The position numbers were made by a program, and so were the translations under genes. From NCBI GenBank assembly GCA_020346125.1, contig CP070774.1, positions 1,525,430 through 1,560,212 on the forward strand: a stretch of 34,783 nt of DNA, in the 5' to 3' direction. The number at the start of each line of letters is the position of its first letter. Within the stretch, counting starts at the first letter, position 1. The DNA comes from Syntrophobacterales bacterium (GTDB taxonomy: Bacteria > Desulfobacterota > BSN033 > WVXP01 > G020346125). Below are positions 7,324-14,715 of this stretch, one piece after another. The notes beneath the pieces were generated by a model that saw only the letters and a list, made by a program, of their open reading frames with translations, did not search any database and was not told the origin of the DNA.

Positions 7324-8706
7324 CTAATGGCTGCCTAAATCCCTCTGTATTTCCCTGAGCAGTGCGATATTGTCGCTATGGCCTGTCATGTTGGCAGTAA
7401 TCCGGCCCTTGATGGGCTGATTAAGTAGGTAGAAATCACCAATGATGTCCAGGATTTTATGCCGCACGAACTCATCGGGGAACCTAAGGGTGGTGTTCAT
7501 AACCCTTCCCTCATCCAGGATAATCACGTTGTGCAATCTCCCCCCTTCTACCAATCCCATTTTCGCCAACAATTTGATATCCTTAAGGAAACCAAATGTC
7601 CGGGCAGGGGCAATTTCCTCCTTGAAGGCCACCTCATCCGTCATGATAAAGCTATATTCCTGCCGTCCGATGGGGGGTGGGTAATTGAGCAAATACCGCA
7701 CTCCGAAATAGTCGGATGGCTCGATAAAGATATACTTTTTTTCTGGATCAATCTCTCCTACCGCATATTGACGATCGATGATCAATTCCCCTGATACCTC
7801 GTCTTGTCCCTCAATGCCGGCCTCTTCAATGATCCTGCAGAAATCCAGTGCCGAACCATCCATAATGGGGATTTCTTCGTTCATCTTAACCAAGAGGTTA
7901 TTGATCCCATAGGCATGGAGGACGGCCATAAAATGTTCTATAGTCTTCGCCGTTATCCGCCCCCTTCGCAGAGAGGTTGCGTGATCCGTCTCTTCCACAT
8001 ACATCAACCTTCCTGGAACTGTATGTTCGTCATAAATGTTTCCGAAAAGGACCCCGCTATTGGGGGGAAGGGGGAGGAGCATAAGACCTGTCTTCAATCC
8101 AGAATAGAGGCCGGTCCCATAGAGGACCATGCTCTGTTTCAGGGTTCTTTGTTGATGCCCTTTCCCTTTTGGAGAGATCCATGATCCAGCGGGAGGTGGA
8201 GGACTTTCCATAAGTTTTATTGGTGAAGGAATTCGGGACCCTGCCCTCTCTGCCTCCATTTCGGGAAACAGGTAGGGCTGTGTTTGGGGATCTTTTTTCC
8301 GGACGATCTCGCGAAGCCGCCGGTTTTCCAAGAGGAGGCTCCGATGTTCCAGTGCCCGTTCCAAGGAGAGGAGAATCTCATCCATGTCGAGAGGTTTTTC
8401 GATAAAATCGAAAGCACCCGATTTCACGGCTTTAATCGCTGAGGCAATCGTCCCGTGTCCGGAAATCATGATAATGACCCCATCAGGGTCCTGAGCCTTC
8501 AACCTCCTCAGGACTTCCAGGCCGTCCACATCGGGCATCCAGATGTCCAAAAAAGTGACATCCGGAAATTCCCTGCCGAATATTTCGAGGGCCTCTATGC
8601 CATTTCTGGCGGCAATCGTCTGATATCCCTCGTCCTCCAAAACCCCACTGAGGGATTCCAAAATACTTTCCTCATCATCTACGATGAAAATTTTTCCCTT
8701 AGCCAT
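7324..8706 (-). CDS. lpxC: Receiver (REC) domain fused to UDP-3-O-acyl-GlcNAc deacetylase LpxC
   Basis: LpxC is the zinc deacetylase that commits UDP-3-O-acyl-GlcNAc to lipid A synthesis. Here a 460-residue protein carries an intact receiver at about 5-125: acidic pair D10/D11, phosphoacceptor D54 in FLDIWMPDVDG, S82 in ISGHG, K104 in IEKP. The ISGHG, AVKSGAFDFIEKPLD and ENRRLRE stretches resemble NtrC/NtrX receivers. A Pro/Ser-rich linker (~135-184) follows, then a complete LpxC from Q185 (GTGLYSG). The zinc and catalytic residues are all present: E257/H258 in TIEH, H416 and D420 in FVRHKILDIIGD, H443 in TGHSDN, plus MDGSA and ARTFGF. I chose the ATG at 8706 over 8754 because a promoter overlaps the longer N-terminus. 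The arrangement suggests that phosphorylation controls enzyme activity or stability. That is inference; no cognate kinase is in the window. Confidence 0.95.
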   Translation of the reverse strand: MAKGKIFIVDDEESILESLSGVLEDEGYQTIAARNGIEALEIFGREFPDVTFLDIWMPDVDGLEVLRRLKAQDPDGVIIMISGHGTIASAIKAVKSGAFDFIEKPLDMDEILLSLERALEHRSLLLENRRLREIVRKKDPQTQPYLFPEMEAERAGSRIPSPIKLMESPPPPAGSWISPKGKGHQQRTLKQSMVLYGTGLYSGLKTGLMLLPLPPNSGVLFGNIYDEHTVPGRLMYVEETDHATSLRRGRITAKTIEHFMAVLHAYGINNLLVKMNEEIPIMDGSALDFCRIIEEAGIEGQDEVSGELIIDRQYAVGEIDPEKKYIFIEPSDYFGVRYLLNYPPPIGRQEYSFIMTDEVAFKEEIAPARTFGFLKDIKLLAKMGLVEGGRLHNVIILDEGRVMNTTLRFPDEFVRHKILDIIGDFYLLNQPIKGRITANMTGHSDNIALLREIQRDLGSH

Positions 8707-8743
8707 CGAATGTCCCAAACTGATAGGGTTTTTTGAATACTTT

Positions 8744-8772
8744 AATATAGGCATTTGCCGAATTCAAGTCAA
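8744..8772 (-). promoter_or_regulatory. Promoter of the REC-lpxC gene
   Basis: Minus-strand TTGACT (8767-8772), 17 bases, TATATT (8744-8749). The predicted start is near 8737, about 30 bases before the ATG at 8706 and downstream of the ATG at 8754, which therefore cannot be used from this promoter. Confidence 0.7.
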
Positions 8773-8796
8773 GGAAAGGATTCTCCCCTATTTCGA

Positions 8797-9486
8797 TCAT
8801 TCCCCCAAAGGTGGGGGACTCGCGGTTTTCTCGGCCAAGCCCAATTGCCGTTTCAAATCCTGGATGACCTGATCTTTCTCCCGATTCTGGACCTTTATCT
8901 TCCCCAGGTCTTCCTGTAAATGAATCAGTTCTTTTTGTAAATCCCGAATCACCTGGTCCCTGTTGTCTATTCGCATTTGTAATAACTTCCTTTCTTGCCC
9001 GTCCTTCTCCACCTTCTGGATCAACTCAACTATCTTCTGATCCTTGACCTGGCCCTCCTCCCGTAAATTTTGGACTGTCTTGTGGAGCTCTTCCACCTGT
9101 TTTTTTACATTAGATAAAACCTGGGATTTTATCTCTTCCCGGGTAGTGAGTTCCTTTACTTTTCCCTCTTTCAACTCAACCTTTTTTTTGAGGGCGGTCA
9201 ATTTCCCCTGATATGCCTTGGTCTCCCCTTTGAGTTTTTTGAGGTTCGCCTCTTTTTTCTTAATTCGTGTCATTATCGCCTTAATCTTCCCCTGGAGTGC
9301 TTTTTTCTCCCCCTCCATTTTTTCAGCTGTTATCTTCCCTTCCTTTTTGAGCGACTCAATATCCGCGCTCAACTGGAGGGTATTCTCCTTCAGACTCTTG
9401 ATCGGACCTAAATAAAGGGAATAGATCCAAAAAAAGCTCCCCAGAAGGAGAAGTATAAGAACGATAATCCAGTGTGCCTTTTTCAT
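8797..9486 (-). CDS. Membrane-anchored coiled-coil protein
   Basis: 229 residues: an N-terminal membrane segment (HWIIVLILLLLGSFFWIYSLYL, ~5-26) and then an almost uninterrupted coiled coil to about residue 218, rich in Lys, Glu and Leu with heptad-like spacing. It ends in a short Pro-rich tail. With one uncleaved N-terminal helix it is expected to project into the periplasm as a long rod. I recognise no family. Its start overlaps the end of the DUF4177-like gene by 4 bases (ATGA), implying translational coupling. The downstream REC-lpxC gene has its own promoter. Confidence 0.75.
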   Translation of the reverse strand: MKKAHWIIVLILLLLGSFFWIYSLYLGPIKSLKENTLQLSADIESLKKEGKITAEKMEGEKKALQGKIKAIMTRIKKKEANLKKLKGETKAYQGKLTALKKKVELKEGKVKELTTREEIKSQVLSNVKKQVEELHKTVQNLREEGQVKDQKIVELIQKVEKDGQERKLLQMRIDNRDQVIRDLQKELIHLQEDLGKIKVQNREKDQVIQDLKRQLGLAEKTASPPPLGE

Positions 9487-9707
9487 ATGAGCTTCCTCAT
9501 TGGGTAATCAGAATCGAAATCAGCCCTCTTGCCACCATTTTTCTCTTTGGTAAACATTAAAAAGGCCATGGATGGACGTCTTGAGGCCTCTCGAATTACG
9601 AAATGAATATTATCAAATGACCAACCCCTCCCTACCCATTCATTGATGATCCTCTCCAGCTTATCGTCTGTTACGATACTGGTTTCCACTACTTTATATT
9701 CAATCAT
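9483..9707 (-). CDS. DUF4177-like small protein
   Basis: 74 residues. The start IEYKVVETSIV, followed by LERIINEWVGRGWSFDNIHFVIRE, matches the DUF4177 pattern of a YEYKVV strand and an LNxxGxxGWxLV helix-strand. The family has no known function. The C-terminal ~20 residues are charged. It overlaps the next gene by 4 bases, so it belongs to the same operon as the coiled-coil protein. Confidence 0.72.
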   Translation of the reverse strand: MIEYKVVETSIVTDDKLERIINEWVGRGWSFDNIHFVIREASRRPSMAFLMFTKEKNGGKRADFDSDYPMRKLI

Positions 9708-9773
9708 ACCTTGAAGATTTTCCCCATGAATCTATCTAACCCAATTTAGCTATATATCCCAATCCCTGCGAAA

Positions 9774-10016
9774 TCATCTCCGGATCACTGTGTTATTGAA
9801 TACGCTTCTCCAACGAAGGAATAACTTGATAGAAAAACCCACGATTAAGCTCCCACTGATAAGGATCATCATGAACGAACCGAAAAAGGCGATAAAAAAA
9901 TAGAGTGGGTATTTCATTCCATATGCCCCTCGGAGCATATTGATTCCCAAGATGAGGAAACCCGTACAGATTAAGAGTACAACAATGTGGAAAGCCCACC
10001 AAAAAATCGGCCTCAT
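9774..10016 (-). CDS. Small two-helix membrane protein, hypothetical
   Basis: 80 residues with two predicted membrane helices: FWWAFHIVVLLICTGFLILGINML (~5-28) and YFFIAFFGSFMMILISGSLIVGF (~39-61). A basic C-terminal tail (KLFLRWRS...VIRR) suggests a cytosolic C-terminus. No family is recognised. It lies 22 bp after the preceding minus-strand gene and 66 bp before the DUF4177 gene. Confidence 0.6.
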   Translation of the reverse strand: MRPIFWWAFHIVVLLICTGFLILGINMLRGAYGMKYPLYFFIAFFGSFMMILISGSLIVGFSIKLFLRWRSVFNNTVIRR

Positions 10017-10038
10017 ATCTCCTAACCGTTATTTTGTC

Positions 10039-10278
10039 TTACTTCAGCCGTTCCCGAGGAAAATACTTTTCGATTAGGCCTTTTTTATGTTGTGAGGCCA
10101 CCCCGGCGAAGTGAGTAATAAATACGTATGTTCCGAAAAGGACCAGCGCGATGAGCAATAATCTAATAAGAAAGGATTTGAATCGGAATATGAGCAGAAC
10201 GAAGATAATGATGACGACAATAGCGAAGACAACTTTGTTCTGATGATAATAATCAAATATCATATTCAACCATTCCAT
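10039..10278 (-). CDS. Small membrane protein, hypothetical
   Basis: 79 residues with two hydrophobic stretches separated by a short basic turn: VVFAIVVIIIFVLLIF (~16-31) and FLIRLLLIALVLFGTYVFITHF (~36-57), then a charged C-terminus. The ATG at 10278 has AAGGAG 13 bases upstream, a long spacing; an ATG at 10263 is the alternative. First gene behind the promoter at 10348-10377. I do not recognise it. Confidence 0.6.
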   Translation of the reverse strand: MEWLNMIFDYYHQNKVVFAIVVIIIFVLLIFRFKSFLIRLLLIALVLFGTYVFITHFAGVASQHKKGLIEKYFPRERLK

Positions 10279-10347
10279 TTTTTTAAAACATCTCCTTTCG
10301 TTTTCCCTTCAATGTCTCCTTACAAGGTTACTCTCTAATAATGGAGT

Positions 10348-10377
10348 ATTATAATAGAAATCATTGAGTATTTGCAA
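10348..10377 (-). promoter_or_regulatory. Promoter of the four-gene small membrane/coiled-coil operon
   Basis: Minus-strand TTGCAA (10372-10377), 18 bases, TATAAT (10348-10353). The predicted start near 10341 gives a leader of about 60 bases before the ATG at 10278. Confidence 0.65.
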
Positions 10378-10578
10378 TAATGAAAATCTCTTGAGCATGC
10401 TGGTTTTCTGGAAAAGACCACTATCCATAAGCACAATTGGTTGAGAAAGTGTTGCTCCCTTAGAGGGTTAGCAGGCTTCGGTGTGAGTCTTCCCCGGAAC
10501 CACGAAAGCGTTATTCTGGAAGCACTGTTCTATAAACTCGGTAAATCCCGGTTAGAATCCCATCCTTGATAAGATGAC
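10378..10578. other. Intergenic region, no gene seen
   Basis: Between the operon promoter and the 3' end of the SCP2 pseudogene. I see no open frame, RNA fold or repeat I would defend. Confidence 0.4.
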
Positions 10579-11022
10579 TCATACCAATAAATGATCCCAC
10601 CCCATCTCTCTCAGCAATCTCGGGTATATTTCGAAGGCTGGCTTGATTAATGGCATAAGCTTGAGGGCCTTTCCCACCTTCCCTTTTGCCTTGGTTTGAC
10701 CGTTTATCAATGCCTGCATAATATTGGCTTTCCCTTAGAGAAATCGATTACAAAAGCCAGAGGAGGTCTCGAAGACCACGTCTGGTTCAATAGCACATTC
10801 CCCCAGGAGATAATCCACATACATTCACCTTCCCATGGGTTTATCTCTCATATTGAAGGTCAGAATACCGTCGGGATCGCTCAATCTAAACTGAATCACC
10901 AGTCCAGCATTGGCCAGCCTGAGGCCTATCTGAGAGTCCCTCTCCAATAGATCGAAGAGGGCGGCATAAATTTCATACATCTCCTCTACATCTCTAAAAT
11001 GCCCTATTATATCACCTCCCAT
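10579..11022 (-). pseudogene. SCP2 sterol-carrier-like protein, broken by two in-frame stops
   Basis: One continuous minus-strand frame of 147 codons reads as an SCP2 domain but is interrupted by TGA at 10825-10827 (codon 66) and TAA at 10735-10737 (codon 96). Part one ends in DPDGILTFNMRDKPMGR. Part two is MYVDYLLGECAIEPDVVF... up to NRFL. Part three is GKANIMQALINGQTKAKGKV... followed by KALKLMPLIKPAFEIYPRLL, which are the typical SCP2 C-terminal motifs. There is no frameshift. The ATG at 11020-11022 overlaps a GGGAGGTGAT Shine-Dalgarno, so the ancestral start was probably codon 6, now ATA. SCP2 domains bind lipids or acyl-CoA. Stop readthrough cannot be excluded, but two different stop codons argue for decay. 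Confidence 0.85.
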
Positions 11023-11147
11023 TATATATCAAACGCAAATGTATTGTATACCAGTTCGAAACGATAATAAAGGCCTTCGACAACTCCTTACCTCAATGAA
11101 AATAAAGAGCCATAAATTCCCCACGATATTCTCAGGGAAAAAATACA

Positions 11148-11175
11148 TTTACACCTCGGGAAAAAGTGTTAGAAT
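11148..11175 (+). promoter_or_regulatory. Possible promoter of the cis-prenyltransferase gene
   Basis: TTTACA (11148-11153), 16 bases, TAGAAT (11170-11175). The predicted start near 11182 leaves a very short leader before the ATG at 11190. Confidence 0.45.
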
Positions 11176-11189
11176 AAATACAGGAAAAA

Positions 11190-11972
11190 ATGAATGCCAT
11201 CAAAAATTTAATCTACCGTTTCTACGGCAATAAGCTCCTCTCGGAGGTGAAGCGCACATCCCCCCCACGTCACGTTGGGCTCATTTTGGATGGAAATCGA
11301 AGATATGCCATTGAAAGGGGATTAAAGCCCATCACCGAAGGCCACAGAATCGGCGCAGATAAACTCGATGAGGTCTTATCTTGGTGTGACGAATTGAAAA
11401 TCCGCAATATTACCATCTGGGTGTTTTCCATGGAAAATTTGTTCAGATCGCAGGAAGAGGTGAAGGAAATACTGGAGGTAATCGAATGGAAAATTCAACA
11501 ACTCGCCCAAAATCCCCTTACCCATAAAAGAAGAATGAAGATTAAGGCCATCGGTAAGATGGAGCTTCTCCCCGAAACGACCCTAAGGGTGATCAAAGAA
11601 GCCGAAGAAGCAACCAGGACCTATGATAATTTTTCCCTCAATATCGCGTTAGGCTATGGAGGACGCCAGGAGATAGCTGACGCCCTAAAAGATCTGGTGA
11701 GGAATAAGTTGAGCAACGGGGTATCCTTAGAGGACATCATAGGACACGTAACCCCTGATGAGATAGGCAGGCATTTATATACCTTAGATCTCCCGGACCC
11801 TGATCTTATTATAAGGACAAGCGGTGAGATTAGGATGAGTGGGTTTTTATTATGGCAGAGCGCCTATAGCGAATTTTACTTCTGCGATGTCTACTGGCCA
11901 GCCTTTCGAAAAATAGATTTTTTAAGGGCCATAAGAAGCTATCAACAGAGGGAAAGGAGGTTCGGCAGATAG
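11190..11972 (+). CDS. cis-Prenyltransferase (polyprenyl diphosphate synthase family), short-chain-like
   Basis: Condenses isopentenyl diphosphate in the Z configuration onto an allylic primer; the UppS branch makes the undecaprenyl lipid carrier. The 260 residues contain LILDGNRRYA with the essential Asp at D34, GHRIGADK, FSMENLFR, NIALGYGGRQEI, DPDLIIRTSGE and YSEFYFCDVYWPAFRKIDFLRA, so the active site is complete. NRRYA in place of the usual NGRWA, an N-terminal FYGNKLL stretch, and RMSGFLLWQSAYSE are closer to what I remember of Mycobacterium tuberculosis Rv1086 (a Z,E-farnesyl diphosphate synthase) than to E. coli UppS. Chain length is therefore uncertain. It is monocistronic and not in the usual frr-uppS-cdsA setting. 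Confidence 0.9.
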   Translation: MNAIKNLIYRFYGNKLLSEVKRTSPPRHVGLILDGNRRYAIERGLKPITEGHRIGADKLDEVLSWCDELKIRNITIWVFSMENLFRSQEEVKEILEVIEWKIQQLAQNPLTHKRRMKIKAIGKMELLPETTLRVIKEAEEATRTYDNFSLNIALGYGGRQEIADALKDLVRNKLSNGVSLEDIIGHVTPDEIGRHLYTLDLPDPDLIIRTSGEIRMSGFLLWQSAYSEFYFCDVYWPAFRKIDFLRAIRSYQQRERRFGR

Positions 11973-12167
11973 GAACCCATCAGATCATTTAGTTGTGGAG
12001 GTAAAGGGGGATGGTAATAAGGATTATTGCCATTACCCTTCCTCATGTGAACTGATAGGCAAATTCAATTCCCCGATTATGACCGTAGCTGCTCCGCGTT
12101 GGTTTAAAAAAGTATCACATCACCTGGGAATGGACCACAAGATACCCTCGATCACCATCACCTGTGG

Positions 12168-12512
12168 CTATGAGGTGGAGGGCTCTAAATCGAGCTCATT
12201 GCCAAAGTGCTCCCGGAGCTCGCTTTGAAGTTCTTTAAAACCTTTCTCATCCTCAAGCTCGACCACCAGATCCCGATCATCCAAAACCTTGAGCCTCCCA
12301 TGATGACCTATCACTTCAATTACACGGGAAGGATCTATGGTAACCCATCCCTTCATCCTCTTCACCAATTCTTCACCGGTGAATGCCCTTTCGATCCGAA
12401 GCTCAACCTTCCTCTCCTTTGCATCCCACCCAATGATGGCCGGCTTAACCACAATGGGACTGACCGGATCGTGCATAGCAGCACACCTAAACCATAACCT
12501 AAACCGTATCAT
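12168..12512 (-). CDS. Hypothetical protein, 114 residues
   Basis: The start is well supported: AAGGAG sits 7 bases before the ATG at 12510-12512. The N-terminal 12 residues (MIRFRLWFRCAA) are basic and aromatic, then a soluble alpha/beta-like sequence with alternating charged and hydrophobic residues, including VELRIERAFTGEELVKRMKGW and a C-terminal ELQSELREHFGNELDLEP. There is no clear signal peptide or known motif. An Asp/Glu-rich end is notable. Function unknown. A 115-bp low-information stretch of minus-strand DNA upstream lacks an obvious promoter with good spacing. Confidence 0.6.
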   Translation of the reverse strand: MIRFRLWFRCAAMHDPVSPIVVKPAIIGWDAKERKVELRIERAFTGEELVKRMKGWVTIDPSRVIEVIGHHGRLKVLDDRDLVVELEDEKGFKELQSELREHFGNELDLEPSTS

Positions 12513-12663
12513 GTCTCACTCCTTCGATTCGTAGGTTGGAGTACGAACATATCCAGGATTTGAGAATTGGAGCACTGAGTACTCTTGAGGGGAAGGATGC
12601 GCTGATCCAACAGTATATTGTAAAAATAAAAACCCTCTTTTTTGTCAAGTAAATTATCACTGG

Positions 12664-12706
12664 AGTATCCGGAGTTTTTAGAAAACACCGTTGTTCCTGA
12701 GCGCAA
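12664..12706 (+). repeat. Short dispersed intergenic repeat, family B copy 1
   Basis: Aligns without gaps to 24438-24480 at 33 of 43 positions. The shared blocks are TCCGGA near the left end and CCGTTGT-x-CCTGAGCG on the right. Both copies are intergenic. Confidence 0.5.
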
Positions 12707-12784
12707 ATTCCCCGAGAAGTGGGGTTGCCAACAGGGAATTAAGGGTATACATTAGTCCCGGGATCTAAAAGGGGAGGTAGGAAT

Positions 12785-13438
12785 ATGGAACTGATCGAGG
12801 CTATCGAGGGAAGAAAGAGCATACGGGCTTTCAAACCGGATCCGGTCCCCAGGAAAATGATTGAAAATATCTTACAATTAGCAATAAAAGCCCCTTCCGC
12901 CATTAACCTCCAGCCCTGGGAATTCACGGTAGTTGGGGGGAAGGAAAAGCAGAGGCTCTGCCGCCGTCTTCTGAAGGCCTATAGCGAAAAAAGGGTCTCC
13001 TGTAGCCCGAAAACTAAAAGCCCTCTCCCCCCGGAGGTGCAGCGGAGGCGGAGAAAATTATTTCATGAGATAAAGCCGTATATTGGCCAATTGGGGGTTC
13101 CCTTTGAGGATTTCATAAACGAGGGGAGTTTTGACTTCTACGGAGCCCCGACGGCAATTATTATCAGCATGGATCGAGCCTTCCCTAAAACTCGTTTGGT
13201 ATGTATTGGTGCAGTCCTGGGATACTTGGTTCTCGCTGCCCGCGCCCATGGTCTCGGAACCTGCCCCATCGGAATTATCACAGCCTTTGAAGATGAGATC
13301 AAGGATCAGCTCAATATTCCGGAAGGGAAGGAGGTGATCCTTGGATTAGCCCTTGGGTATCCGGATTGGGAAAACCCCATCAATCGATTTAAATCATCAA
13401 GGGAGAAGCCCGCCAATATCACGCGATGGCTCCTGTGA
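12785..13438 (+). CDS. Nitroreductase-family flavoprotein
   Basis: FMN-dependent NAD(P)H oxidoreductase of the nitroreductase fold, 217 residues. The FMN phosphate-binding start EGRKSIRAFKPDPV (R10, S12, R14) is characteristic, followed by ILQLAIKAPSAINLQPWEF, the family's second signature. The late GLGTCPIGI and VILGLALGYPDWENP match the C-terminal FMN-binding region. Residues ~60-105 form a longer insertion than in minimal members. The ATG follows GGGGAGGTAGGAAT. The physiological substrate is unknown; such enzymes reduce nitroaromatics, quinones or flavins. It ends 1 base from the convergent gene at 13440. Confidence 0.9.
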   Translation: MELIEAIEGRKSIRAFKPDPVPRKMIENILQLAIKAPSAINLQPWEFTVVGGKEKQRLCRRLLKAYSEKRVSCSPKTKSPLPPEVQRRRRKLFHEIKPYIGQLGVPFEDFINEGSFDFYGAPTAIIISMDRAFPKTRLVCIGAVLGYLVLAARAHGLGTCPIGIITAFEDEIKDQLNIPEGKEVILGLALGYPDWENPINRFKSSREKPANITRWLL

Positions 13439-13439
13439 A

Positions 13440-13853
13440 TCAATTGCCCAATTCCCTCCCAAAAAGCATCTTGATGGGGACGTCCTTCAGCAAGGAGAGA
13501 TCCATCTCAATATCGTAGAGCTGGTGAATCTTGTTGAGCTTTAAAATGACCGAATCAAACTCCTCATAAAAGGCATCGATTATTATCCGTGTGTTTCGAC
13601 TTTTTCCGGAGAGGGCCTCCAGCCTATCTACCAGTCCTTTCAGCATGATCAAATTTCTCTTACAGATCTCCCTTTTTCCCATCAGAAGTGGAGCCATAAA
13701 GGTGAGGATGAAAAGGCTTTGAAAGGCATAGTTGGGTTCTTTACCCAGCAGGGAGAAGGTGTGAGAGAGATTGAGGAACTCCTTTTTCAATACTGGTTTA
13801 ACTTTCTCCTCGATATACGCTTCGATAATTTTATCCTCTCTCTTCTTTCTCAT
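13440..13853 (-). CDS. Hypothetical helical protein, 137 residues
   Basis: Begins MRKKREDKIIEAYIEEKVKP at an ATG with AAAGGGGATTGT upstream; a longer frame to 13964 lacks a better site and overlaps the macrodomain gene. The sequence is mostly helical and basic. It contains one moderately hydrophobic stretch (FQSLFILTFMAPLLMG) and no recognised motif. It lies 64 bp downstream of the macrodomain gene in the same direction and may share its transcript. Function unknown. Confidence 0.6.
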   Translation of the reverse strand: MRKKREDKIIEAYIEEKVKPVLKKEFLNLSHTFSLLGKEPNYAFQSLFILTFMAPLLMGKREICKRNLIMLKGLVDRLEALSGKSRNTRIIIDAFYEEFDSVILKLNKIHQLYDIEMDLSLLKDVPIKMLFGRELGN

Positions 13854-13917
13854 ACAATCCCCTTTAATTAACGGTTTTCCGATTGGCCTTCCCTCACAAT
13901 TTCCGTTACTCCTCCCA

Positions 13918-14436
13918 TTATCTTCCCAACTCTTCCGCGAAGGCCGAAAAACTCTCCTCCCCATACAGGCAAAAAACGACTCGGTGCAACCCGGTCTCTC
14001 CCTTTAGGTATTCGATGGCCGTTGAAAGCATAATCTGCGCACATCGGTCCAACGGATATCCGAATATCCCCGTGCTGATAGCCGGGAAACTGATGCTATC
14101 AAGGTGATACTGGTCGGCTATTTTGAGGCTGTTCAAAGTGGCATCTTTCAATTTTCTGTCCTCATCTCCCTCCCCCATACGCGGGCCGACGGCATGAATG
14201 ACGTATTGTGCCTTCAGATTACCACCCCCCGTGATGACAGCGCCGCCCACATTGGTCCCACCGATCCGATTGCACTCCTCCTGAATGGTAGGCCCCCCCT
14301 TCTTTTTTATCGCCCCTGCTACACCACCACCTAATATCAGCTGAGCATTTGCCGCGTTGACGATGGCAGCGGTCTCCATTTCGGTAATATCGCCCTGGAT
14401 TAACTCGAGGATAGACCGGTTAATTACCCTATCCAT
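13918..14436 (-). CDS. Macrodomain protein (O-acetyl-ADP-ribose deacetylase / ADP-ribose binding)
   Basis: 172-residue stand-alone macrodomain. Bacterial members of this type hydrolyse O-acetyl-ADP-ribose or remove mono-ADP-ribose from proteins. The signature is complete: LIQGDITEMETAAIVNAANA (with the GDIT Asp and NAAN), LILGGGVAGAI (the catalytic loop of MacroD-type proteins), and FPAISTGIFGYPLD (the distal ribose/phosphate loop). A second ADP-ribose enzyme lies about 1.5 kb away on the same strand. The ATG has AAGGAT 6 bases upstream and a good promoter at 14507-14534. Confidence 0.93.
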   Translation of the reverse strand: MDRVINRSILELIQGDITEMETAAIVNAANAQLILGGGVAGAIKKKGGPTIQEECNRIGGTNVGGAVITGGGNLKAQYVIHAVGPRMGEGDEDRKLKDATLNSLKIADQYHLDSISFPAISTGIFGYPLDRCAQIMLSTAIEYLKGETGLHRVVFCLYGEESFSAFAEELGR

Positions 14437-14506
14437 GGAATCCTTCCCTATCTATCTTCGGCCAGCCGATTTCCTAAATATATAAAGGGATAGCATTATT
14501 CCTTTT

Positions 14507-14534
14507 AATATATGAACTCAAGGGATTTTGTCAA
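14507..14534 (-). promoter_or_regulatory. Promoter of the macrodomain gene
   Basis: Minus-strand TTGACA (14529-14534), 16 bases, TATATT (14507-14512). The predicted start near 14500 leaves about a 60-base leader. Confidence 0.6.
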
Positions 14535-14715
14535 TAAGGGAATCTTTTTCTGAGCAGCGAAGAGAGGGTTTTCCAGATATATGTTATTGATTTTTTAACC
14601 TTCTGGATAACTCCGTTGCCTTCGGTGGCTTGCCTTTTAGAGACCTATCTGATACATAAATCCTGGAGTCAAATGGAGGTATCGGAAAATCGTGATGCAG
14701 AAAGGGGTTGGAGAG

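Noticed and set aside
8801-8822. CCCCCA...TGGGGG inverted repeat at the end of the coiled-coil gene
   Set aside because: It lies in the coding end (Pro-rich tail) and has no T-tract after it, so it is not a terminator.
11995-12228. 77-codon plus-strand frame after the cis-prenyltransferase gene
   Set aside because: It overlaps the 3' end of the well-supported minus-strand gene at 12168-12512, shows no recognisable family, and its start has poor support.
12600-12660. TTGACA in an A/T-rich stretch upstream of the minus-strand gene at 12168-12512
   Set aside because: No -10-like hexamer occurs at 16-18 bases; the nearest good match (TACAAT) is 20 bases away.
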